Positions 55,246 through 62,967 of a stretch of DNA of 64,000 nt are shown here, piece by piece. Source of the stretch: Ignavibacteria bacterium (GTDB taxonomy: Bacteria; Bacteroidota; Ignavibacteria; Ignavibacteriales; Ignavibacteriaceae); NCBI GenBank assembly GCA_030684555.1, contig JAUXVN010000088.1:1-64000 (forward strand), written 5' to 3'. Every line of letters starts with the position of its first letter. Position 1 is the stretch's first letter. Both the position numbers and the translations under genes were made by a program. The notes beneath the pieces were generated by a model, which ran no database searches, was not told where the DNA came from, and was given only the letters and a program-made list of their open reading frames with translations.

Positions 55246-55957
55246 TATCAACTCGATATAATATGAAATCATTAAAGTTATTTGATTCCCGTAAACCTAT
55301 TTTATTCATTTTAGTCAATTCCAGCACAGCAATAAAAGTTACAACTAATCTTATTTTTTCACGAATATCAAAAACAAGTGTTAAAAAGTGAACCTCATTC
55401 ATTTCGTTTACTTTTTCCATTATAAAGTCAATTTGCTCATCAATCGAAACCGGCATTTTTATTATTTCGTGGAAAGGGATTTTTTTTATTCCTTCAATAG
55501 CTTTTTTAAATGCTTTTGCTAAATCGAAAACAGTTACATTTTTGAGTAAGATATCGAATTCAGGAGGAGCTTCTTTGATATCACCGGAATAATTTCCTCG
55601 ATTACTTACCTTTCTCTGATTAGTTTCAAGAAATGAAAATTCTTCGGAGACTTCTTTATAACGTTTGTATTCTAACAAAGCTTTAATTAAATCAGCTCGA
55701 GGATCAATCTCGTCCCCTTTTTCATCAACTTCACGCGGAAGCAGCATTCTAACTTTAATATGCATTAATGTTGATGCCATAAGAATAAAATCGCCCGCAA
55801 TTTCAAGGTCCATCATCCTAATCAAATTAACATAATCCAGAAACTCTTTAGTAATTTTTGAAATAGGAATGTCATAAATATTTAATTCATCCCTCCTAAT
55901 AAAAAAGAGTAGTAAATCAAGCGGGCCTTCAAAATGATCTAATCTGATTTTATACAA
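55238..55957 (-). CDS. scpA: Segregation and condensation protein A
   Basis: 239 residues, the kleisin of the bacterial condensin. It opens with YKIRLDHFEGPLDLLLFFIR and DELNIYDIPISKITKEFLDY, the SMC-neck binding region, and continues with AGDFILMASTLMHIKVRMLL. The C-terminal winged helix, which contacts an SMC head, is less conserved. It precedes scpB with an 8-base overlap and follows trpS after 4 bases. Confidence 0.95.
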   Translation of the reverse strand: MYKIRLDHFEGPLDLLLFFIRRDELNIYDIPISKITKEFLDYVNLIRMMDLEIAGDFILMASTLMHIKVRMLLPREVDEKGDEIDPRADLIKALLEYKRYKEVSEEFSFLETNQRKVSNRGNYSGDIKEAPPEFDILLKNVTVFDLAKAFKKAIEGIKKIPFHEIIKMPVSIDEQIDFIMEKVNEMNEVHFLTLVFDIREKIRLVVTFIAVLELTKMNKIGLRESNNFNDFILYRVDNG

Positions 55958-55961
55958 ATCT

Positions 55962-56954
55962 TTAGCCTATCTGCATTTTTTCACGTACTTCAATCATGGT
56001 TTCCCTGGCTTTATTGCGCCCAATTTCTTCGCCCGTTTTCAGTATATCTTTAACAGTATCAAGATTTGCTTCGAAGTATTTTCGCCGTTCAATAATAGGA
56101 TCTAAAAAATCAGAAATTTTTGAAGAACACTTTAATTTACAATCAACACAACCTAATTCTCCGGATCTACAACCGTTTTCGATTTCATTTATTTCTTCAA
56201 CATTAAATTTTTTATGATACGAGAATACGAGACAAACTTCAGGTCTGCCCGGATCATTTTTTCTTAATTTTAATGGATCGGTTACAGCTTTACGTAAGCG
56301 AGCTTTGACTGTTTCTCTATCGTCAGAAAGTAAAATAGAGTTGCCTAAAGATTTACTCATTTTTGCATTTCCATCTAAACCGGATAATCTCGAAAACTGT
56401 GTTAACATTGGTTCTGGTTCAGGGAATGTTTGTCCATATTGATTATTAAAACGCCGTGCAATCTCACGCGATATTTCAATGTGAGGAACCTGATCTTCAC
56501 CCACTGGGACGGCATCACCTTTATACAATAAAATATCTGCGGTTTGAAGAACCGGATAACCTAAATGTCCGTATGTCATATTTTCAATGTGCAAATCACG
56601 TGCTTGATCTTTAACAGTAGGATTTCTTTCTAAGCGTGCAACTGTTGCAAGCATCGAAAAGATAAGGTGTAATTCAGTATGCTCTTTGATCTGAGATTGT
56701 CTGAACATCGGGCTTTTTTCCGGATCAAGCCCGGCAGCGAGCCAATCAATAAGCATATCAATCGAATCTTGATAAATCATTGATGAATCAAGATTTGTAG
56801 TTAACACATGATAGTCAGCAATCAAGTGATAATTCTGATATTCATTCTGCAACTTTATCCAGTTTTCCAAAGCGCCGACAAAATGACCTAAGTGTAATTT
56901 ACCTGTAGGCCGCATACCGCTTAGAATAGTTTTTTTCTTTTTGATTTCTGACAT
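55962..56954 (-). CDS. trpS: Tryptophanyl-tRNA synthetase with probable 4Fe-4S site
   Basis: 330 residues, class I. The ATP motifs are GMRPTGKLHLGHFVGAL (HIGH) and NAKMSKSLGNS (KMSKS), with IADYHVLTT and the YPVLQTADILLYKGDAVPVG strand typical of TrpRS. A cluster C-x20-C-x6-C-x2-C lies at about 243-273 (VCLVF, NGCRSGELGCVDC). It closely resembles the C-x22-C-x6-C-x2-C set that binds a 4Fe-4S cluster in Thermotoga TrpRS. The enzyme charges tRNA-Trp. Confidence 0.96.
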   Translation of the reverse strand: MSEIKKKKTILSGMRPTGKLHLGHFVGALENWIKLQNEYQNYHLIADYHVLTTNLDSSMIYQDSIDMLIDWLAAGLDPEKSPMFRQSQIKEHTELHLIFSMLATVARLERNPTVKDQARDLHIENMTYGHLGYPVLQTADILLYKGDAVPVGEDQVPHIEISREIARRFNNQYGQTFPEPEPMLTQFSRLSGLDGNAKMSKSLGNSILLSDDRETVKARLRKAVTDPLKLRKNDPGRPEVCLVFSYHKKFNVEEINEIENGCRSGELGCVDCKLKCSSKISDFLDPIIERRKYFEANLDTVKDILKTGEEIGRNKARETMIEVREKMQIG

Positions 56955-56965
56955 TAATTAATCCT

Positions 56966-57448
56966 TTAACTTAGATAAAGATAAGGTTTCCAAACCTCAT
57001 CAATTTTTCCGACAGCATTTTTTATAAAGAGTAAATGATTAGGTTTGAATGGTCTAATCATCATTTGCATACCGGCTTCAGTTGGAGTTCTATCTCCTTT
57101 TTTGTTATTGCATTTAGTACAGGCTGAAACCAAATTTTCCCATGAATCGATTCCACCTTTCGCTTTTGGAATAATGTGGTCAATAGTTAAGGGAAGATCA
57201 CCTCTCCCGCAATAACCGCATTTGTAAAGGTCTCGTCTAAGAATATTTTTTCTAGATAATACAACTCTTTTATAAGGAACTGAAATATACCTTGACAGTC
57301 GAATTACACTTGGCCACGGAAAATTGCTATTCATGCTCCTTAAAGTTTTTCGATTGTCTTTTGAAATTAGTTCCGCTTTTTTTAATAAAATTAGTACTAT
57401 AGCCTTCCTAATATTGCAAATAGTTATGGGTTCATAACTTTGATTCAA
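56966..57448 (-). CDS. HNH endonuclease with a disturbed start
   Basis: About 160 residues from a TTG start. The zinc HNH core is complete: YKCGYCGRGDLPLTIDHIIP, KAKGGIDSWENLVSACTKCN and NKKGDRTPTEAGM, with two CxxC pairs. The family normally begins just before VLVLNQxYEP; here NAKVLVLNQSYEP is in frame but the KVLV part lies upstream of TTG 57448, and no in-frame ATG, GTG or TTG exists back to the stop at 57514. An ATG at 57477 is out of frame. Either a rare start codon is used or a one-base shift has altered the start. The function is DNA cleavage of unknown context. Confidence 0.78.
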   Translation of the reverse strand: MNQSYEPITICNIRKAIVLILLKKAELISKDNRKTLRSMNSNFPWPSVIRLSRYISVPYKRVVLSRKNILRRDLYKCGYCGRGDLPLTIDHIIPKAKGGIDSWENLVSACTKCNNKKGDRTPTEAGMQMMIRPFKPNHLLFIKNAVGKIDEVWKPYLYLS

Positions 57449-57511
57449 TACAAGTACTTTTGCGTTTAACCTTCCATTCGTATGTTTTGATAACGATTCG
57501 AATTTTGCCTC

Positions 57512-57703
57512 CTATTTCTCTCTAAAACCTTTTTTCCTAAAATAAATACGCAAAAAAACTCTAATGCCCAGCAATGCAATACTTACTAAAAGAATAGTTT
57601 TATAATGATTTACGGGAACCATATTCAACCACATTAAAACGAGAAGAATAAATACGATTCCTACAAGAATATATGAAAATATTTCAAATTGTTTTTGAGT
57701 CAT
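57512..57703 (-). CDS. Small two-helix membrane protein
   Basis: 63 residues with two hydrophobic helices (about 8-27 and 36-53) and a basic C-terminus (RIYFRKKGFREK). No family is recognised. The stop codon overlaps an AGGAGG that looks like a ribosome binding site for the following HNH frame, suggesting the pair is co-transcribed. Confidence 0.6.
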   Translation of the reverse strand: MTQKQFEIFSYILVGIVFILLVLMWLNMVPVNHYKTILLVSIALLGIRVFLRIYFRKKGFREK

Positions 57704-57810
57704 CTGAATTCAATGGAATATAATTATAACTTGTAAATATACTTAATATGATTTCGATTTGCTAACAGGTGAATAGATGAATTACTTCATTATGTCGATG
57801 ATTTTAACAG

Positions 57811-58194
57811 CTATTGACTAATATCTAAGAAATAAATTGCAAAACATGTAACGTAGTTATCAGAGTGACTCATAGTGATTTTGAGTCTTTTATTTCCGGT
57901 TAGAAATTCAGACATTTTACCTGACAGTTCAACAATTGGTGCGCCACTTGAAAGATTCGAAATTTCTATTTCCTTCCAATGGAATTCATTATTCCATCCA
58001 GTACTTAGTGCTTTTGAAATAGCTTCTTTTGCGGCAAATCTTGCAGCATAATGTTGGGCGGAATTAGCTTTAGTTGAACAATATTCAATTTCTTTTATTG
58101 TGAAAATCTTATTTAGAAATTTTTCTCCGAATTTTGAAATACTGTCCTGAATTCGCTCTATTTCGATAATGTCAATGCCGATTCCTAAAATCAT
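57811..58194 (-). CDS. acpS: Holo-[acyl-carrier-protein] synthase
   Basis: About 127 residues. It transfers 4'-phosphopantetheine from CoA to acyl carrier protein. Motifs are ILGIGIDIIEIERI (metal-binding Asp) and HYAARFAAKEAISKAL with the metal-binding Glu. The C-terminal KITMSHSDNYVTCFAI strand is typical. ATG 58194 is chosen, one base after the ggt stop; upstream in-frame codons would lie inside ggt. The enzyme is essential for fatty acid synthesis. Confidence 0.95.
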   Translation of the reverse strand: MILGIGIDIIEIERIQDSISKFGEKFLNKIFTIKEIEYCSTKANSAQHYAARFAAKEAISKALSTGWNNEFHWKEIEISNLSSGAPIVELSGKMSEFLTGNKRLKITMSHSDNYVTCFAIYFLDISQ

Positions 58195-58195
58195 A

Positions 58196-59890
58196 TCAAT
58201 GTCCTGCAGCGTGACCACTGCCTCTTTTATCTGAGACACCATAAATTAGATTATTTTTTTGGTCAATCATTATTGCTTCAACCAATCCAAGTAATCGTGT
58301 CTTTCCAATTTTGTGACCTTTGGTTTTCAGTTGTTTTAAGATTTCATCCGAAAAACTTTCTTTTTCAATATCGAAATGGTCAGGCAGCCATTGATGATGT
58401 ATTCTAGGGTTATTAACTGCATCACTTAAATTTGAATTGAAATAGAGTGCGTTAAGAATAACTTGAGCTACTACAGTAATTATTGTTGATCCTCCCGGTG
58501 ATCCAACTATTAGATAGGAATTGTTGTCCTTTAAAACAATGGTTGGAGTCATTGAACTTAACATTCTTTTCTTCGGTTGGATGGAATTTGCTTCACTACC
58601 AACTAAACCAAATTGATTTGGTGTACCCGGTTTAGCACTGAAATCATCCATCTCATTATTTAATAATATTCCGGTTCCATCAGCTATTAGTTTCGAGCCA
58701 TAACCTCCATTTAAAGTGTAGGTTACACTAACGGCATTTCCATATTGATCGTAGATTGAATAATGTGTTGTCTCTTCACTTTCATTAAATAAATCATTCA
58801 CAAAAGATTTAATTTCAAAAGATGGAGTCGCAATTTTACTAATTTTTTCAAATTGGGATTTAGAATATTCTTTAGAAATTAATTTTTGAATTGGTATTTT
58901 TAAATAATCGGGATCACCTAAATGTTCAGCACGATCTGCATAAACTAATTTAAGTATTTCAATTAAGTAATGATAATAATCGGAGCTGTCTAAATTAGAT
59001 TTATCATAATTTGTATGTTCAAACATATTCAGAATTTGGACAAGAGCAATTCCGCCTGAACTTGGAGGCGGCATGGATATTATTTCATAACCATTGAAAT
59101 TCCCATTAATTACATTTCGTTCTTTAACTTCATAATTTTGCAAATCATTAATCGAGAATGAACCTCCGTTTTCATTAATTGATTTTACAATTTTTTCGGC
59201 AATTTCTCCTGAATAAAAACCAGCCCTTTCGTTTACTTTAATTTTTTCTAAAGTTTTTGCAAGATCTTTTTGATAAAAAATATCACCTTCTTTAAAAGGT
59301 AAATCTTTAACAAAGATTTCCTTTGTTGATGCGAATTTCTTGAAATCGTTTTTATAATCATTGAAAGACTTAGCATTACTTTTAGATAACGGGAAACCCA
59401 TTTCAGCCAGATTTATAGCGGGTTGTATCAATTCATCAATCGTCTTTGTTCCATATTTATCAAGTGCATATAAAAGTCCGGCAACAGTACCTGGTACCCC
59501 GACTGCAAGTCCCCCTTCTAAACTTTTTTTCTGAACAAAATTTCCAAGTGAATCAAGATACATATCTCTTGTAGCCATGATAGGAGCGGTTTCACGGAAG
59601 TCGATTGCAATATTTTTACCATCATTCATGTGAGCGATCATAAAACCGCCGCCGCCAATATTTCCTGCAGTTGGATAAGTTACTGCGAGTGCAAATCCGA
59701 CAGCGACTGCTGCATCAACCGCATTCCCACCTTTTTTAAGAATTTGCACTCCAACTTTGGTGGCTAATTCTTCTGCGGATACAACCATTCCATTTTTAGA
59801 TTCAGCATATTTTATAGACTGAGGATAGCAAATAGCTAGTGAAAAGAATAGTAATAATAAAACATTAGAATAATTTAATTTTTGTCTCAA
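58196..59890 (-). CDS. ggt: Gamma-glutamyltransferase
   Basis: 564 residues with an N-terminal signal peptide (VLLLLFFSLAICYPQ). It is an N-terminal nucleophile hydrolase that self-cleaves before the catalytic Thr in EETTHYSIYDQYGNAVSVTY. Substrate-site motifs are AVDAAVAVGFALAVTYPTAG, GNIGGGGFMIAHM, DFRETAP and GSPGGSTIITVVAQVILN. It acts in the periplasm on glutathione or gamma-glutamyl peptides. It overlaps the MCE gene upstream by 26 bases, an unusual pairing. Confidence 0.95.
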   Translation of the reverse strand: MRQKLNYSNVLLLLFFSLAICYPQSIKYAESKNGMVVSAEELATKVGVQILKKGGNAVDAAVAVGFALAVTYPTAGNIGGGGFMIAHMNDGKNIAIDFRETAPIMATRDMYLDSLGNFVQKKSLEGGLAVGVPGTVAGLLYALDKYGTKTIDELIQPAINLAEMGFPLSKSNAKSFNDYKNDFKKFASTKEIFVKDLPFKEGDIFYQKDLAKTLEKIKVNERAGFYSGEIAEKIVKSINENGGSFSINDLQNYEVKERNVINGNFNGYEIISMPPPSSGGIALVQILNMFEHTNYDKSNLDSSDYYHYLIEILKLVYADRAEHLGDPDYLKIPIQKLISKEYSKSQFEKISKIATPSFEIKSFVNDLFNESEETTHYSIYDQYGNAVSVTYTLNGGYGSKLIADGTGILLNNEMDDFSAKPGTPNQFGLVGSEANSIQPKKRMLSSMTPTIVLKDNNSYLIVGSPGGSTIITVVAQVILNALYFNSNLSDAVNNPRIHHQWLPDHFDIEKESFSDEILKQLKTKGHKIGKTRLLGLVEAIMIDQKNNLIYGVSDKRGSGHAAGH

Positions 59891-60779
59891 CTTTCAATCC
59901 GTTTTTATGCATTTGTTCAAGTGCTAAATCAGTTAGTTCTTTAATGTTTTTTAAAGTTGAGTTCAAATCTTTAATTAGATTCTCATCATACAAAATTTTA
60001 CCGAAATTATTTTGTTTATTTTGAGTTTCATTAACTAAATAATTCAATGAATTCAATAAACTGTCAGTTTGAGAAATAACTAAACCTAATTTTTCTACAG
60101 ACAAATTAATTGATTCCTTATTTGTCTTAATTAGGTCTTTAGCATCTGTTGTGATTTCGACACTATTTTTTGCTATGAGGTCTAAATTTCTTTTGTTATC
60201 CTCAATTAATTTTTTCATTTGAATTGTTATGTCAGAAAGGTTTGTAATTGTCGATTTAATTTCACCGCTCATTTTTTGATCTGTTAAATAACCATTCAAT
60301 GAATTTAGTGATGTTTTTATTTCACTCATTATTTCCGGCAACTGCTTGTCTAACGATCCCAGCATTGCAACCATTTCAGGTATATCAGCATAAAATATTC
60401 CCGATTGAATAACTGAATAGTCTAAATTCTGATTAGAAGAACCGGGTTTAATTTCAACTTTTTTACCTCCCATCATGTCCAGCATAATAATACCAAAAAC
60501 CGCATCAGATTTTAATGCGACATCATGATCGAGACTCGAAGAAACCCTAACTTTGTTGCCGATATTTTTAACATCATCAACAAAACCTTTTCTAACACCA
60601 TTAACTGTAACTTGATCACCAATCTCAAGTCCGGCAGTATTTTCAAATTCAACTTGAACAATTCTTCGATCAGAAGAAAAAGTAAAATTTTTAGCCCAAC
60701 CGAATATCCATATAAATAAAATTAAGCTTAATGTAACTGTAATGCCTACTTTTATCTCAGTTTTTCTTTCGTTTTTCAT
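59865..60779 (-). CDS. Second MCE-domain lipid-transport protein
   Basis: 304 residues. One N-terminal membrane helix (about 10-30) is followed by an MCE domain (about 38-115) with VEFENTAGLEIGDQVTVNG and VRKGFVDDVKN, then a long helical, Asn- and Lys-rich tail. It is anchored in the inner membrane. No MlaE or MlaF gene is adjacent, so it either uses the 4.4-5.9 kb system or partners encoded elsewhere. It overlaps the unknown gene upstream by 23 bases. Confidence 0.9.
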   Translation of the reverse strand: MKNERKTEIKVGITVTLSLILFIWIFGWAKNFTFSSDRRIVQVEFENTAGLEIGDQVTVNGVRKGFVDDVKNIGNKVRVSSSLDHDVALKSDAVFGIIMLDMMGGKKVEIKPGSSNQNLDYSVIQSGIFYADIPEMVAMLGSLDKQLPEIMSEIKTSLNSLNGYLTDQKMSGEIKSTITNLSDITIQMKKLIEDNKRNLDLIAKNSVEITTDAKDLIKTNKESINLSVEKLGLVISQTDSLLNSLNYLVNETQNKQNNFGKILYDENLIKDLNSTLKNIKELTDLALEQMHKNGLKVETKIKLF

Positions 60780-61137
60780 ATCTTAAAATCTCTTCTATTA
60801 AAGATTTAATCTCAGAAATTTCATCTTTAGAAATTTCTGAATCCTTCAATGATTTATTTAGTGCAACACCGAGTTTTTCTAATTTACTCATCTCAATTGT
60901 TTTAATATCTCTAATGCTTATTGCAAAAGAATTTATAAGACTATCTAATTCAAGTTTTTGTGGAGTTTCAGGAATTTTATCAAACTTTTCGTTAAACTCA
61001 CTTAATGCAAAATTGAGAGCAAAATCTTGAATTGGCTTTTTAACAAAGTCATCAAATTTATTTGTCACAATATAAATAATTGCTGCTAAAAATATCGTTG
61101 CAATAATTAATGATTTAACAAAACATCCTGTTTTCAT
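60757..61137 (-). CDS. Membrane-anchored protein of unknown function
   Basis: 126 residues with a Cys-containing basic start (MKTGCFVK), one membrane helix (about 9-24) and a charged helical remainder with a coiled-coil tendency (IEMSKLEKLGVALNKSLKD). No family is recognised. It is translationally coupled to the CNNM gene upstream (4-base overlap) and the MCE gene downstream (23-base overlap), so it may be an accessory to the MCE protein. That is only inferred. Confidence 0.68.
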   Translation of the reverse strand: MKTGCFVKSLIIATIFLAAIIYIVTNKFDDFVKKPIQDFALNFALSEFNEKFDKIPETPQKLELDSLINSFAISIRDIKTIEMSKLEKLGVALNKSLKDSEISKDEISEIKSLIEEILRYEKRKKN

Positions 61138-62411
61138 GCAGCTTTTTCTATATGGACTTTAAGAATTCTTTTTTTCAATGTATGTTTAACTGTAAATTTA
61201 TAGTCTTTATAAATAACAAAATACCCTTCTTTTGGAATTGTTCCTGCATGATTTAATATAAATCCGCCAATGGTTTCAAAATTATCATCTTCAGTATCAA
61301 TTTCGATATTCAGAATTTCATTTATTTCGGTTATGGATACATCACCTTTGACAAGAAAACTTCCATCACTATTTTTAATTAAAGGTTCATCTGTGATATC
61401 GTATTCATCTCTTATTTCACCCAAAATTTCTTCAATAATATCTTCTAACGAAACTAACCCTGCTGTTCCGCCATATTCATCTACAATAATTGCAATATGC
61501 ATTTTTTTTTCTTGAAATTCCTGCATCAAATCACTGATAAGTTTTGTTTCGGGAACAAACATAGGTTTACGTGCAATTTTTAAGAGATTAAATTGCTTTA
61601 ACTTCTCCATTTCTTTTAAAAACGGCAAAAGGTCTTTTGCATAAATGATTCCAACAACTTCATCCAAATCATCCTTATATAAAGGTAAACGACTATGTCC
61701 TGAATCTGTAATAGTTTTCATAATTTCTTCTAAAGTTGAGCTGATGCTTATCCCTGCAATGTCAACTCTTGGACGCATAATTTCTTTTACTGTAACAGAT
61801 TTAAAGGAGACAATACTTTTTATTAATGAGTGCTCATTATCCTGGATTGTTCCCAATTCATGGACAACCTCTGCCAAATGAGAAAAGTCCTGGCGACTTA
61901 ATACTTTATTTCGTTTTATTACACCCAATTTTTTAGATAGTAATTGAATTGATTCACTTATCAATTCTGCTGCAGGATAAATTAATACACTTAAAAAATA
62001 GAGCGGAAGGACTGCTATTTTACTGTATAGTAGTGGATTTTTTGAAGCCCACACCTTCGGAGAAATTTCACCAAAAACAATAATAATTGAAGTAAGTAAT
62101 ATTATTTGAAAAGACAAAACAAGTTCAGTTGAGATGCTATTTTTTGAGGCAAAATCCAGAGCAAGAATTACAGATAAAATCGACAAAGCTACATTGACTA
62201 AAGTGTTTCCTATTAAAATAGTTACCAACAATCTTCTAGGAGCATCAAGCAAAATTTTAAGATAATGCCGGATAAGAGGATTGTTGGCTAATTGAATATT
62301 AGATTTTTTTTTATCTAATGAAAAGAGGGCAACTTCGGACCCGGAAAAAAAAGCAGAAAAAGCTAAAAGTATTAAGATAGATATTAAACTTAATATTGAA
62401 TTTTTTTCCAA
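61134..62411 (-). CDS. CNNM/CorC-type membrane protein with CBS pair
   Basis: 425 residues. An N-terminal CNNM (DUF21) domain with about four helices (1-185, with SAFFSGSEVALFSLDKKK) precedes a pair of CBS domains (about 195-330, with VKEIMRPRVDIAGISI and HIAIIVDEYGGTAGLVSLED). A C-terminal CorC_HlyC domain follows. Proteins of this class handle Mg2+ or Co2+ efflux, or respond to adenine nucleotides; the haemolysin name is historical. It follows ssb after 32 bases. Confidence 0.93.
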   Translation of the reverse strand: MEKNSILSLISILILLAFSAFFSGSEVALFSLDKKKSNIQLANNPLIRHYLKILLDAPRRLLVTILIGNTLVNVALSILSVILALDFASKNSISTELVLSFQIILLTSIIIVFGEISPKVWASKNPLLYSKIAVLPLYFLSVLIYPAAELISESIQLLSKKLGVIKRNKVLSRQDFSHLAEVVHELGTIQDNEHSLIKSIVSFKSVTVKEIMRPRVDIAGISISSTLEEIMKTITDSGHSRLPLYKDDLDEVVGIIYAKDLLPFLKEMEKLKQFNLLKIARKPMFVPETKLISDLMQEFQEKKMHIAIIVDEYGGTAGLVSLEDIIEEILGEIRDEYDITDEPLIKNSDGSFLVKGDVSITEINEILNIEIDTEDDNFETIGGFILNHAGTIPKEGYFVIYKDYKFTVKHTLKKRILKVHIEKAA

Positions 62412-62443
62412 ATACTTAGAAGTCCTCTAATGTTCATTAAAAA

Positions 62444-62869
62444 TTAAAATGGAAGGTCATCTTCCTGAACCGGTTCTCCACTAAACTGTTCATCAGATGC
62501 TTTAGAGCTACTTGAACCGCTTGAATAGCTTCCGTCGCGCGAGTCGAGAGGAATAATCTTTTCACAGACAACTTCTGTAGAATATCTTTTTATTCCATCT
62601 TTGTCTGTATAATCACGTTTACTTAATCTTCCTTCAACAAAAACTTTGGCACCCTTTTTAAGGGATTCTTTGTAAAAATCGGAAAGACTAAAAGCGATAA
62701 CATTATGCCAGGTAGTCTCATTTTCCCAGTTCCCGTCTTTACCTTTATAGCCATGAGTTGTAGCTACGGAAAAGGATGTAATCGCAGTGTTGCTGTTGGT
62801 AGTAAATCGAGTTTCAGCATCTCGTCCTAAATTTCCTATCAATTGAATTTTATTTAATGAAAACGCCAT
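62444..62869 (-). CDS. ssb: Single-stranded DNA-binding protein
   Basis: 141 residues. An OB-fold (about 1-105) has NKIQLIGNLGRDAETRFT, TSFSVATTHGYKGKDGNW, WHNVIAF and VFVEGRLSKRDYTDKDG. A short Ser-rich linker leads to the acidic tip EDDLPF that recruits partner proteins. It binds ssDNA as a tetramer in replication and repair. A GGGAGG sequence lies 5 to 10 bases before the ATG, one of the better ribosome binding sites in the window. Confidence 0.97.
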   Translation of the reverse strand: MAFSLNKIQLIGNLGRDAETRFTTNSNTAITSFSVATTHGYKGKDGNWENETTWHNVIAFSLSDFYKESLKKGAKVFVEGRLSKRDYTDKDGIKRYSTEVVCEKIIPLDSRDGSYSSGSSSSKASDEQFSGEPVQEDDLPF

Positions 62870-62918
62870 AAAACCTCCCTTTGTAAAACAGTTATTTAAT
62901 TTGTTAAAATATAAATTA

Positions 62919-62950
62919 AAAAACGGTTAATTTCAATAATTAACCGTTTT
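62919..62950 (-). terminator. Rho-independent terminator of the T9SS protein gene
   Basis: A perfect 13-bp stem AAAACGGTTAATT (62920-62932) and AATTAACCGTTTT (62938-62950) with a 5-base loop is followed on the minus strand by a T-rich run. It lies between the T9SS gene stop and ssb, so it ends that transcript. Confidence 0.85.
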
Positions 62951-62967
62951 TATTAAACAAATATTTT

